Assembly: GCA_964541895.1 (NCBI GenBank)
Contig: CAZISM010000025.1
Coordinates: forward strand, 1 to 53,916
Direction: 5' to 3'
Origin: CAZISM01 sp964541895
Lineage (GTDB): Bacteria > Zhuqueibacterota > Zhuqueibacteria > Residuimicrobiales > Residuimicrobiaceae
DNA length: 53,916 nucleotides
Shown here: in pieces, positions 41,736-50,797 of the stretch
How positions within the stretch are numbered: position 1 is the stretch's first letter
How the letters are laid out: the number at the start of each line of letters is the position of its first letter
Made by a program: the position numbers and the translations under genes
Notes under the pieces: model-generated
What the model saw: only the letters and a program-made list of their open reading frames with translations
Database searches by the model: none
What the model was told of the DNA's origin: nothing

Positions 41736-43067
41736 CTACTTTCTCATCAGGTCCATAATGGCCACAGACATTCCTTTGACGCCGCTGCGGATCGCCGGTT
41801 CGGGCTCGATGGTGAACCGCGGTGAATGGCCGGCCGCTATGGGCGTGCCCGATCTCTGGAAAGCGTCGAACCGTTCACGGTCGGTGATGCCAAGCCAAAA
41901 CAGGGCGCTGGGAATTTTGCCGTTGTCGCTGTAGGCGGCAAAATCTTCAGCACCCATAACGGGGTGGCCTGGCAGCAAATGTTCTTTACCCAATGCGTTT
42001 TCCATGCTCACCTTGACGCGATCGGTTAATTCAGGATCGTTATACACGGCCGGGCCTGACCCCAGCCATTCGACCAGCGGCAGCCGTTCCATCGGCACTC
42101 CGGCCGCTCTGGCCTGGCCTTCACAGATGCGTTTGATGGCGGCGATCATTTGGTCCCGCACTTTGGTTTTGTAGCAGCGCAACGTCAATTGCAGAACCAC
42201 TGACTCCGGGATGATATTCCGGGCGGTGCCGCCATGGATGGAGCCGACCGTGACCACCGCCGGTTCCAGAGGAATGATCTCGCGACTGACGATGGTCTGC
42301 AACGCCAGCACGATCTGACTGGAAAGGACGATGGGATCGATGCATTTATGCGGTGCGGCGCCATGTCCGCCGACGCCGCGAACCGTGATATCGATGCTGG
42401 TGACGTCGGCCATGCAGCTGCCGGACATGTAGCGGATGTCGCCGGCACGGACTTCGGCATTGGTGTGCATCGCCAGGGTATAATCGGGGCGCGGAAATTT
42501 TTCATACAGACCGGCTCGCATCAAGGCATGGCCGCCGCTGTCGTTCACCTCTTCGGCCGGCTGTACAATCAATAAAAGCGTTCCGCTCCATTCGTTGCGC
42601 AGCTTGATCAGGGTCTGCGCAATCCCCAGCAGAACCGTGCTGTGCATATCGTGGCCGCAGGCGTGCATCACGGCAACCGCTTCGCCCTCATCGTTGTTCA
42701 TCTTAACCGTACTGCAATAGGGCAGGTCGGTCTCTTCTTCAATGGGCAGCGCGTCCATGTCGGCGCGATACAGCACCGTTGGGCCGGGGCCGTTTTTCAG
42801 CATGGCGACAACGCCGTAGCAGATCCAGCGCGGATTTTCATACTGTCCGAACTGTTCGGTCACCGTATAGCCCATGTCCGCAAGTCTGGTCGCCATGAGT
42901 CGGGCTGTGTTTTTTTCGTAATGGGAAAGCTCCGGGTGGCTGTGCAGCGTTTTGAATGTGGTCAGCAGCTCCGGGAGCTGCTGCTGAATCACGGCGTCAA
43001 GCGATTGTGCGCGGATCATGGTCACCAGCAACAAGAGTACCAGGATCAGATTGATTTTCACCAGCAT
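41736..43067 (-). CDS. Secreted M20D-family amidohydrolase/peptidase
   Basis: 443 residues with a signal peptide (INLILVLLLLVTMIRAQ), unlike most cytoplasmic M20D hippurate or IAA-amino-acid hydrolases. Metal-site motifs: Asp and His in LYRADMDALPI, Cys137-Gly-His139 in MHACGHDMHS, Glu172-Glu173 in VQPAEEVNDSGG, His in LAMHTNAEVRAG and the distal His-Pro/Glu in GHPVMGAEDFAAY. The dimerisation lid runs from about 215 to 330 (VRGVGGHGAAPH). It hydrolyses N-acyl amino acids or small amides in the periplasm; the substrate is unknown. It starts after TTTGAGGAGCCC. Confidence 0.94.
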   Translation of the reverse strand: MLVKINLILVLLLLVTMIRAQSLDAVIQQQLPELLTTFKTLHSHPELSHYEKNTARLMATRLADMGYTVTEQFGQYENPRWICYGVVAMLKNGPGPTVLYRADMDALPIEEETDLPYCSTVKMNNDEGEAVAVMHACGHDMHSTVLLGIAQTLIKLRNEWSGTLLLIVQPAEEVNDSGGHALMRAGLYEKFPRPDYTLAMHTNAEVRAGDIRYMSGSCMADVTSIDITVRGVGGHGAAPHKCIDPIVLSSQIVLALQTIVSREIIPLEPAVVTVGSIHGGTARNIIPESVVLQLTLRCYKTKVRDQMIAAIKRICEGQARAAGVPMERLPLVEWLGSGPAVYNDPELTDRVKVSMENALGKEHLLPGHPVMGAEDFAAYSDNGKIPSALFWLGITDRERFDAFQRSGTPIAAGHSPRFTIEPEPAIRSGVKGMSVAIMDLMRK

Positions 43068-43350
43068 GGGCTCCTCAAATTATTCTATAATGAAAGGTAA
43101 TTAAAAATATGTAAATGGTCAATCATAACCTGTCTGCGCGGACACGGCGCTTATAAATAGGCTGGCAGACCTGGATGTATGTCTTTTGCACTCTGAACGG
43201 CGCCGCGGCGGGCGCTGGATGGCCTGGCTCGGCAGACGCACTGTCTCCGGAATGGCAGCAGCGCCGGAGGCGTTGTCGTCTGTGCCGTTAAACACGTGTC
43301 ATTTTGTCAAAGCCGGGCAATCAGCGTTTCATAAGTTTCTTTCATTTGAG

Positions 43351-43379
43351 TTGTTTAATTTATTTTTAATTTTTACATT
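43351..43379 (+). promoter_or_regulatory. Candidate promoter of the GxGYxYP gene
   Basis: TTGTTT (43351-43356), a 17-bp AT-only spacer, then TACATT (43374-43379), about 70 bp before the ATG. The remaining 43068-43350 region holds no convincing gene, only this AT-rich block and another at 43085-43125 that probably serves the divergent M20 gene. Confidence 0.4.
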
Positions 43380-43449
43380 CCTGTATGGCGCCGTCATCAG
43401 CCGCCTGATTCAAATGTCTCTGGCCCTCTAACCGACGATTGGAACAAAA

Positions 43450-45531
43450 ATGAAAAGCAAACTGATTTCTCTGGTGATGATCCTGTTTCTTGCCGTTCTG
43501 ATCGACACCCTGAGTGCAACCCAAAAAGAAATAACCGTAATGAACGTCAGTGGCGATTGGCAGGCGGAGGGCGATCTGCCCTGGCAAGCCATGTTGCTCA
43601 GCTTGCAGGGGCTGGCCAACAAAACCGCGCCCAATATCTACCTGCTCTATCCTGACGACTATATACATCCCGACGTAAAGTATGTCCTCGAGTACTACAA
43701 AACCCGGCACCATTTCAACGCCCGGATGATGACCTCGGTTGAAGAGGCTGTCCTCAAATACAAAAATCATCTCAAAAAGTATGTGGTGTGGGATCCGGCC
43801 GTAGTGCCGTCCCTCATGGTTGCATTTACCGCCGCCGGATTGGAAGAGGCTCTGGTGGTCACAGAACGCTACATCCCGCTCGCGCAAAAGATCGGATTGA
43901 AACCGGTGGCTGATTTTCGCGGTACATTTGCCGGGAAAACCGATGTCGAGATTTTCCGCTGGGCGTACGACACGTACTGGCCCAGATGCAGCCGGGATTA
44001 CCTGATCTATCTGGGCGAACGCTGTACCGGCCTCAACGGCAAGCCGGGCATGTGGCCGGGTATTGCGGATTTTGGTATGGTGCACAAAGCCTTCTTTTCA
44101 GACCTGTCCACCAGCCCGGAAGATCGGGAGGAGTATCTGCTGGCGGACAAGATCATGAGCGAGATGAAGCCGTACGCTTATTTCTATGGCTGGCATTCTT
44201 ACTGCAAGGACAAAGAACCGGAAAGCCTTATCATGATTTCCCGCCACGGTCTCATCGTCTCGGAAGGGTTGGCCACCCTGCCCAACATGAGCTTTCACGG
44301 CCAGGTGCCGGTTTCGCCCGACTTTACATTCAAACAAAAAGCCCGCTACAATCCCAATCCCGTTGTAGAGGACAAAGTATACCTGACCCTGATCCAGAGC
44401 GATGGCATGGGCACCGGCTCCACCTGGATGAAAGCGGGACGCGGCGAAATTCCCTATGGCTGGGAAGCCAATGAAGAGTGGTATGTAACCGCCCCGGCTC
44501 TTCTGCAGTTTTACTACGAAAGTGCCACGGCCAACGACCATTTTATCGGTTCGCTGAGCGGCCCGGGTTATTTGTATCCCAAGGCGTTTGCGCCGGACAA
44601 ATTCGCCGGCGTTCTGCAACTGGAGAACCAGTTAATGCCGAAAATGGACCTGCATGTCTTCGGCGTCATGGACTATTCCGAAGGCGACGAGTTTGTCGGC
44701 AATATCGATCTGCCGAAACATATCGTCGATGCCTACTATGAAAATCTGACCAACACGCTGGGGTATATCAACGGCTACACGCCGGCCAACACCTATGACT
44801 GCCGCAATGGCAAACCGTTTATTTCCTACAACTATTATGTGGATCCGGACAAACCGGTGGAGGAGGTGGCGGAAGACCTGCAGGAACTGGCCAGGATAAA
44901 TCCCAAACGGCCCTACTTTTTGCCCATCCATGTGCGCGAAACCAATACGGTCCGGCGCATCAGGACCATCCTGGATCTGCTGGGTCCGGAGTTCAAGGCT
45001 GTAGCGCCGGCAGAGTTCCTGATCATGGCCGGCAAAAAGCCCACCATGACCACCCGTTATCTGGACCACCATCCGGATTTTTCCGGCCACTGGAAACTGG
45101 ATCCCAGGCGCAGCAAGAACGCTTTCTGGGTGGGCTATGAACTGGACATCGATCATCGCGGCAAAGCGCTGACCATGACCACCACGGCACGATATACGCT
45201 CTATATACATCATCGGGAGTTGCGCACCAGCAAAACCATGATCATCGGCGGACCAGCTGTGGCCTCTTTGGAAGATTTGCCCCGTCGACTGGAATTCCTC
45301 GCCGGCAGCACGGATTCCATCCGCACCTCCGCCCGCTGGCACGAAAACGGCAAGCATCTGCTCCTGACCACAGAGATGAACCTGGCTACGTCTCAGGGAT
45401 TTTTTCCATTTACCTGCAACTATGAATTTGCGCTGTCGACGGACGGCATGACGTTGACCGTGACCGAGACCAGACCGACGCGGCCGAGCCAGACGCCGAG
45501 ATCGATTTTTGTGTATAACAGAATTCTCTAG
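43450..45531 (+). CDS. GxGYxYP-domain secreted protein (putative glycoside hydrolase)
   Basis: 693 residues with a signal peptide (LISLVMILFLAVLIDTLSA). The defining motif is G371-P-G-Y-L-Y-P377 (SLSGPGYLYPKAF), in the second of two large domains. The N-terminal domain (about 30-250, GDWQAEGDLPWQAMLLSLQGLANKTAPNIYLLYP) matches the family's partner domain. A barrel-like core follows (VYLTLIQSDGMGTGSTWM, then MDLHVFGVMDYSEGDEFVG). The last 150 residues (YLDHHPDFSGHWKLDPRRSKN) form an extra beta-domain absent from the core family. GxGYxYP proteins are abundant in gut and soil Bacteroidetes and are only predicted to be glycoside hydrolases. The acidic DYSEGDE cluster is a candidate active site. 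No operon partner. Confidence 0.9.
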   Translation: MKSKLISLVMILFLAVLIDTLSATQKEITVMNVSGDWQAEGDLPWQAMLLSLQGLANKTAPNIYLLYPDDYIHPDVKYVLEYYKTRHHFNARMMTSVEEAVLKYKNHLKKYVVWDPAVVPSLMVAFTAAGLEEALVVTERYIPLAQKIGLKPVADFRGTFAGKTDVEIFRWAYDTYWPRCSRDYLIYLGERCTGLNGKPGMWPGIADFGMVHKAFFSDLSTSPEDREEYLLADKIMSEMKPYAYFYGWHSYCKDKEPESLIMISRHGLIVSEGLATLPNMSFHGQVPVSPDFTFKQKARYNPNPVVEDKVYLTLIQSDGMGTGSTWMKAGRGEIPYGWEANEEWYVTAPALLQFYYESATANDHFIGSLSGPGYLYPKAFAPDKFAGVLQLENQLMPKMDLHVFGVMDYSEGDEFVGNIDLPKHIVDAYYENLTNTLGYINGYTPANTYDCRNGKPFISYNYYVDPDKPVEEVAEDLQELARINPKRPYFLPIHVRETNTVRRIRTILDLLGPEFKAVAPAEFLIMAGKKPTMTTRYLDHHPDFSGHWKLDPRRSKNAFWVGYELDIDHRGKALTMTTTARYTLYIHHRELRTSKTMIIGGPAVASLEDLPRRLEFLAGSTDSIRTSARWHENGKHLLLTTEMNLATSQGFFPFTCNYEFALSTDGMTLTVTETRPTRPSQTPRSIFVYNRIL

Positions 45532-46174
45532 TCCGTCAACAGAAATCCCGGATGTTCCAGGATCCGATCTGTACAAGTCATGCGCGACACCCGGAGTTGC
45601 CACAAAAGGCTGCGGCAACATCCGGGATCCCTTTCAGCAACGCATTTCTTGCCGATAGGACGCAGAAAAAGGGAAGCAGATTGATGACACTGTATTGCGC
45701 TCAGACAGGAGGGGGCGTTGTCATCAGAGCTGTTGATCCTGGGCAACAGGGGATTGATTGAACTGGAATTATCAGAGTTCAGCGTTTGCGCGGATGGCGA
45801 CGACATATGGACTGGGCCAATTTCATCAAGGGCGGACTACTGGTCCGCCTGTTGTCCTGCCATCAACCAGCGCTCGTTTCACCGGCGTATTCTGCTTGCT
45901 ATCCTGCCAAATCTGCTGCGGCAACTCCTCTGAATAAGTGATCTATGTAAATAATTATTAATATAATAATGGCACTACTATTCGATTTGCTGTTTAGTAA
46001 ATAAAAGTTGACAATATATCTATAATTAATTACATTACATTGTCCTGTCGCCAGCCTGGTCATTATAAAGATAAGCATCTGATTGCCTGAAATTTCTCGT
46101 CAGAGTGGTAGATTAGTTTTATAAACGGTGCAAGCCATGGTGTTTCGGGCCGGACTCTAAACGTGAGGTTCATT
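45532..46174. other. Large intergenic region with nested inverted repeats
   Basis: 643 bp without a supported gene. Left part: ATCCCGGATGTT (45545-45556) and its exact inverse AACATCCGGGAT (45617-45628). Inside is a competing hairpin CCCGGA-g-TTGCC (45590-45601) with GGCAA-ca-TCCGGG (45615-45626). The block shares CCCTTTCAGCAA (45629-45640) and, inverted, GCGCGACACCCGG (45582-45594) with the hairpin at 1741-1810. Right part (45940-46110) is strongly AT-rich and probably holds the promoter of the DUF4153/radical-SAM operon. Short frames at 45552-45933 lack ribosome sites and family features. Confidence 0.55.
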
Positions 46175-48001
46175 ATGAAACTTTTTTCTGTCCATCAAAT
46201 CGCAGCAGGGGCCGGACAATCTCTGCAGCGATTCCCTCTGGTCCTCATCAATGCGCTTTGCGGCACGGTTGCCGCCATAGTGCTCATCGATTACGAAGGG
46301 CCGGCAGGCGCCAGTTTTCTGTTTCAGGTTATGTTTGCGGCTATTCTTGGCATTCCGTTCCTTTTTGGCCTGGAGCAAATGGCAGAAAAAGGAAAATGGA
46401 AAACAGGGCCTTCGCTTGGAATGCAGCTGTTGGGGATCCTGCTGCTTCTGCTCTATGCCTTGACCGTGCCCAGTTACCTTCCTAATGCGCCCGGCCTCCA
46501 TATCGTTCGTTTGCTTATTCTCACTGCAGGACTGATTTTTTTCGTTTCTGTGGCACCGTTCCAGGGCAAGAACGAGCTGAACGGTTTTTGGCAATACAAC
46601 AAAACCCTTTTCTTTCGCCTGCTTATTTCCCTTGCTTACACTATCGTGCTATATGCCGGGTTGTCTTTCGCCCTGGCCGCCCTGGATAACCTGTTCGGCA
46701 TCGATGTCCCCGGCAAACGGTACGGCGAATTGGCCGTGCTGATGCTCGGCCTCTTCAACACCTGGGTATTCCTGTCCGGTGTGCCAAAGGATCTTGATGC
46801 GCTCGAGCGAGTATCCGATTATCCCAAAGGGCTCAAGATTTTTGCGCAGTATATCCTGTCACCGCTGGTTCTGGTGTATCTGCTCATTCTTTACGCGTAT
46901 CTGGCAAAAATTCTTGTCGATTGGGATTGGCCGCAAGGCTGGGTGAGCAAATTGATCCTGGGCTTTTCCGCCACCGGTTTGTTTACTCTGCTGCTGCTCT
47001 ATCCCATTCGCGACCTTGCGGAAAACAGGTGGATTCGCCTGGCCTGGCGCTGGTTTTTTTATATTCTTATTCCCTTGCTGATCATGCTGCCTTTGGCTGT
47101 GTGGCGCCGGGTTTCGCAATATGGTGTTACAGAAGGACGCTACCTCGCTCTCGTGCTTGGCGGCTGGCTGATTATTATCGTGTTCTATTTTCTGGCCGGA
47201 AGAGGCAAGAACATCAAGGTCATTCCAATAACGCTGTGTGTCATGAGCGTGTTGGTGTCATATGGTCCATGGGGGGTGTTCGATATTTCCGCCTCCAGTC
47301 AGGTGACCAGATTGCGGACGCTGCTGGAGAAAAATTCTATCCTGGTAAACAATCATGTTGAAAAAGCCGCGGTCAAACCGTCCAAAGAAGACAACCGGCA
47401 GATCAGTTCGATCCTTGCCTATTTGCACGACCTGCATGGCTATCAGCGCCTCCAGCCCTGGTTTCAAGACAACCTCCAGCAGGAATCCAAAGCGTACAAA
47501 AAGCCGGGCGACGTGGCCGCTCTGCTCGGTATTGAATACATGCAGGGCTGGAGGGCCAAGAGTGCGAAGGACATCGATTTATCCACAGATCAAAACGGCA
47601 TCCTCCCCGTTCGCGGATACGATCATGTTTTGCGCGCCGTGTATTTCAATAAGGACCAGATGCGCCGGGATATCCCTCAAGCCGGGATCACGTATCAGTT
47701 CAGCCCCAATTTGGATACCCTGACATTCATCCATAAAGGCAAGGGAGAAGCGGCAGATTCTGTAAAAATAAATCTGTTGCCGTTTTTTGAACAGGTTTTG
47801 CAAGCTTATGGTGAAACCAATCCGCAAAACATACCCTGCGAAAAAATGTGCCTGACCACAGAGAATCCGGCCATGAAAATTATGGTGTATGTACGTTATG
47901 TTCACCTGAGGCGGGAGGGGGAGGCCATGGTACCAAAGAGTCTCAATGCTGATATTTATTACAGTCTGGTTAAGCAGGATGGCTCACAGGAACGGAAGTG
48001 A
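46175..48001 (+). CDS. DUF4153-family multi-pass membrane protein
   Basis: 608 residues. About ten membrane helices cover residues 18-385 (for example LLGILLLLLYALTVPSYL, IVLYAGLSFALAALDNLFG, LVLVYLLILYAYLAKILVDW and LIIIVFYFLAG). A soluble C-terminal region of about 220 residues follows (SSILAYLHDLHGYQRLQPWF), probably periplasmic. The IPLLIMLPLAVWRRVSQYGVTEGRYLAL segment is typical of DUF4153, whose function is not established. ATG 46175 is preferred; the GTG at 46163 forms part of the GTGAGG ribosome site. It ends 6 bp before the first radical-SAM gene, so the three genes look like one operon. Confidence 0.88.
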   Translation: MKLFSVHQIAAGAGQSLQRFPLVLINALCGTVAAIVLIDYEGPAGASFLFQVMFAAILGIPFLFGLEQMAEKGKWKTGPSLGMQLLGILLLLLYALTVPSYLPNAPGLHIVRLLILTAGLIFFVSVAPFQGKNELNGFWQYNKTLFFRLLISLAYTIVLYAGLSFALAALDNLFGIDVPGKRYGELAVLMLGLFNTWVFLSGVPKDLDALERVSDYPKGLKIFAQYILSPLVLVYLLILYAYLAKILVDWDWPQGWVSKLILGFSATGLFTLLLLYPIRDLAENRWIRLAWRWFFYILIPLLIMLPLAVWRRVSQYGVTEGRYLALVLGGWLIIIVFYFLAGRGKNIKVIPITLCVMSVLVSYGPWGVFDISASSQVTRLRTLLEKNSILVNNHVEKAAVKPSKEDNRQISSILAYLHDLHGYQRLQPWFQDNLQQESKAYKKPGDVAALLGIEYMQGWRAKSAKDIDLSTDQNGILPVRGYDHVLRAVYFNKDQMRRDIPQAGITYQFSPNLDTLTFIHKGKGEAADSVKINLLPFFEQVLQAYGETNPQNIPCEKMCLTTENPAMKIMVYVRYVHLRREGEAMVPKSLNADIYYSLVKQDGSQERK

Positions 48002-48007
48002 ATCCGC

Positions 48008-49327
48008 ATGAAACTGCTGCTCATCAATCCCACGGCGCAGGCGTGGCGTGTCGGTCAGAACGAACGGCCCTCCGGTGGTACGCGGGTGTTCAGATATTCG
48101 ATGCTGTCCAGCCTGTACGTAGCCGCTGCAGTGCCGCCGGATGTCGTTGTCGAAATTCTCGATGAAGAGATAGAGCCGATCGATTTCGAAACGGATGCCG
48201 ATCTGATCGGCATCTCTTTCATGACCTTCAATGCACCGCATGCCTACGAAATCGCCGATCTTTTCAGAAAGAGGGGAAAAAAAGTCATGGTCGGCGGCTT
48301 TCATCCCACCTTTATGCCGGATGAAGCGGCTCAGCATGCGGACGCGGTCTGCATCGGCGAAGCAGAGACCAATGTGCCGGATATGATTCGGGATTTCCGC
48401 AGCGGATCAATGAAACCGTTTTACCGCAATGGCCCGGCTGACCTGAGCAGCCTGGCCATTCCTGATCGAAATCTGATCAAGAACGCCCATTACGCACCCG
48501 TGGATGCCGTTCAGGCCACTCGCGGGTGTCCGCAGCAGTGCCGGTTCTGTTCGATTTCCGCTTTTTTCCAGCACCGCTTTCGCGCGCGACCGGTCGAGCA
48601 AGTCCTTGCCGAAATAGCGCCGCTGACCAGGTACTTGCTCTTTATGGATGACAACCTCATTGCCGATCGCGAATATGCCAAAGAGCTTTTTACTAAAATG
48701 AAACCGCTGCGCAAAAAGTGGTTCAGTCAGTGCAGCATTGCCATTGCCAACGACGAGGAATTGCTGACGCTGGCGGCAGACAGCGGCTGTATCGGCCTGT
48801 TCATCGGACTGGAGTCCATCGAGCAGGCGAATCTCGAGAGCTGGGGAAAGCATTTCTGCAAAGCCGACGACTATGTCCGGGCCATTCAGCGCATCCACAG
48901 CAAAAAGATAGGCGTTGTCGCCGGCATCGTTTTTGGCAATGATGGTGAAGGAGCGGATATCTTTGACAAAACCCTGCGATTTCTGCATGATGCCAGGATC
49001 GATGTGCTGCAGGCCACCATCCTGACGCCGTTTCCGGGAACGCCGATCTTTGCGGATATGAAGGCCAAAGGACGAATCGTGACCACAGACTGGAGCCAAT
49101 ACGATTTTAACAACGTGGTGTTTCAGCCCTCCTCCATGGATAGCCAAACATTGAAATCAGGCCATGATCGTGTTCTGAAAGAATTTTATTCCTGGAAGGC
49201 CATTGTGCCGCGTATTCTCAAAGAATTCAGCTACCTGCACGCGTCGACCATGATGAAAGCATCCATACCCTTAAACGTCGGATACAGATTCAGGCTGTCT
49301 GCCAACGGAACCGCGGGATCCAGATGA
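48008..49327 (+). CDS. B12-binding-domain radical SAM protein (first of a pair)
   Basis: 439 residues. The N-terminal cobalamin-binding-like Rossmann domain runs from about 1 to 130 (LLLINPTAQAW, VVEILDEEIEPIDFETDADLIGIS, KVMVGGFHPTFMPDEA and DAVCIGEAETNVPDMI), followed by a linker. The radical-SAM barrel holds the 4Fe-4S ligands Cys174, Cys178 and Cys181 (ATRGCPQQCRFCSI). Later motifs are LLFMDDNLIADREYAKELF, FIGLESIEQANLE and TPFPGTPIF, as in the BchE/MiaB-like superfamily. Members methylate or rearrange unreactive carbons, for example in lipids, hopanoids or antibiotics. The substrate is unknown. It overlaps the next gene by 4 bp (ATGA). Confidence 0.94.
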   Translation: MKLLLINPTAQAWRVGQNERPSGGTRVFRYSMLSSLYVAAAVPPDVVVEILDEEIEPIDFETDADLIGISFMTFNAPHAYEIADLFRKRGKKVMVGGFHPTFMPDEAAQHADAVCIGEAETNVPDMIRDFRSGSMKPFYRNGPADLSSLAIPDRNLIKNAHYAPVDAVQATRGCPQQCRFCSISAFFQHRFRARPVEQVLAEIAPLTRYLLFMDDNLIADREYAKELFTKMKPLRKKWFSQCSIAIANDEELLTLAADSGCIGLFIGLESIEQANLESWGKHFCKADDYVRAIQRIHSKKIGVVAGIVFGNDGEGADIFDKTLRFLHDARIDVLQATILTPFPGTPIFADMKAKGRIVTTDWSQYDFNNVVFQPSSMDSQTLKSGHDRVLKEFYSWKAIVPRILKEFSYLHASTMMKASIPLNVGYRFRLSANGTAGSR

Positions 49328-50664
49328 AAAAGATCTACTTTATTCAGCCGACCTATCGCAATGGCAAAGGTGAATTGTTTAAAGGGAAAAAGCAGGAGTA
49401 TCCCTCCCTGGCGTTGCCGGCGCTGAGTTCGACGATTCCCCGGGAGTGGGACAAAGAGTTCTGTTTTGAATTTCTGCAAAATGTAAATTTCGACACCGAC
49501 GCCCAGGTCATCGGCATCTCTTCTATGGGATACGATCTTGCGCACGGCATGGAATTGGCAAAGGCCTTTAAACAAAGAGGCAAGAGTGTCATGTTCGGCG
49601 GCCATCAGGCCTGGTTCAGCAGGGAGGAGTTGCACTCTGTTTGTGATACGGTGGTCCTGGGCTGTCCAGGCCCTGAGGAGATGAATCTGATCCTCGCCGA
49701 TTGCACTGCCAACAAGGTATCGCCTGTCTATACGGCAGGCGTCCATATCAATTTTCCTTTTGATTATAGCATTCTCGACGGCAAACGGACGAGATTCATG
49801 CCCGTGCTGGCGGGCATCGGCTGCAGGAACCAGTGCAATTTTTGCTGCAACAAGGAGATCACCTCCGGCCATTACTATCTGCGATCCATCGACACCGTCA
49901 TGACGGATATCCATGCCGCCAGGCGGAAAAGCCGGTTGTTGGTCTTTTCCGATTCCAACCTTTTCAATCACCGCACACACCTCTTTGAACTGACCTCAAG
50001 AATGATTCAGGAGCGCATCGACGCCCTCTGGGGCGCGCAATGTACCATCGACATCGGTGATAACCCTGAATGGCTCAGACAGATGTATAAAAGCGGCTGC
50101 AGACTGTTGTTCATCGGGATCGAAACCCTGAACCAGGCCAATATGGATCAGTTGGAAAAAAGGATAGATGTGGCGTTGCACGAACGGCGGATTGCCAATA
50201 TCCGCACGTCGGGAATCGCTGTCGGCGGCTATTTCATGGTCGGACTCGATGAAGATACAACCGAATCGTTTAACGACCTGTATGACTTTATTCACAGAAA
50301 TCGATTGGTATCGGCTGTCATCAACATTCTCATTCCAGTTCCAGGTACAAGAATCTACAAGATGCTGGAGGAGCAAGGCCGGCTTCTGGATTCAGCGTTT
50401 TTTGATTACACGGATAAAAAACAGAGTTATGCCGCTTCCAACACTCGGGGCTATTTTCAGCCTAAAAAGATGAGCCTGGCTGAGCTGGAGGCCGGCGTGA
50501 TGGAATTGAACCGGCAGTTAACCGTCTGGCCGGAAATCTGGTTTCGTTCAAAACATAAAAATCTGTCGGCGATGCTGTCTTTTTTTGCGCTGAACCTGGG
50601 GATGAGGAGGGAGTATCTGGCGGCCAAACGCTCGCGGATAAAAAATTGGACTGTTAATGATTGA
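49324..50664 (+). CDS. B12-binding-domain radical SAM protein (second of a pair)
   Basis: 446 residues, same architecture as the upstream gene but clearly divergent. The B12-type domain is DAQVIGISSMGYDLAHGMELAKAFKQRGKSVMFGGHQAWFS, then DTVVLGCPGPEEMNLIL. The cluster motif is Cys167, Cys171, Cys174 (IGCRNQCNFCCNKE), with a fourth Cys adjacent. The barrel continues with LLVFSDSNLFNHRTHLFEL, LLFIGIETLNQANMDQLEK and ILIPVPGTRIYKML. A Lys/Arg-rich C-terminus (SRIKNWTVND) could contact membrane or nucleic acid. Translation is coupled to the first radical-SAM gene through the ATGA overlap, so the two enzymes probably act in sequence or as a pair on one molecule. A hairpin terminator follows at 50739. 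Confidence 0.94.
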   Translation: MKKIYFIQPTYRNGKGELFKGKKQEYPSLALPALSSTIPREWDKEFCFEFLQNVNFDTDAQVIGISSMGYDLAHGMELAKAFKQRGKSVMFGGHQAWFSREELHSVCDTVVLGCPGPEEMNLILADCTANKVSPVYTAGVHINFPFDYSILDGKRTRFMPVLAGIGCRNQCNFCCNKEITSGHYYLRSIDTVMTDIHAARRKSRLLVFSDSNLFNHRTHLFELTSRMIQERIDALWGAQCTIDIGDNPEWLRQMYKSGCRLLFIGIETLNQANMDQLEKRIDVALHERRIANIRTSGIAVGGYFMVGLDEDTTESFNDLYDFIHRNRLVSAVINILIPVPGTRIYKMLEEQGRLLDSAFFDYTDKKQSYAASNTRGYFQPKKMSLAELEAGVMELNRQLTVWPEIWFRSKHKNLSAMLSFFALNLGMRREYLAAKRSRIKNWTVND

Positions 50665-50738
50665 ATGACCCTATCGGCGTGCACAGAGCCTGCAGCCGGC
50701 CATGTACATTCGCCTCGGAAAATAGCATGCGGAATAAA

Positions 50739-50770
50739 CGTCGGACTCCTCGCAGGGGTCCGACGTTTTT
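50739..50770. terminator. Intrinsic terminator after the radical-SAM operon, bidirectional
   Basis: Stem CGTCGGAC (50739-50746) / GTCCGACG (50758-50765), 11-nt loop, then TTTTT; AAA precedes the stem. It ends the plus-strand operon and also lies just beyond the end of the convergent GH29 gene (50798). Confidence 0.85.
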
Positions 50771-50797
50771 CGCATGAGCGCGAACCTTAGATCCACA

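Noticed and set aside
45552..45933. Two short plus-strand frames in the intergenic region
   Set aside because: No ribosome sites or motifs; they run through the inverted repeats.
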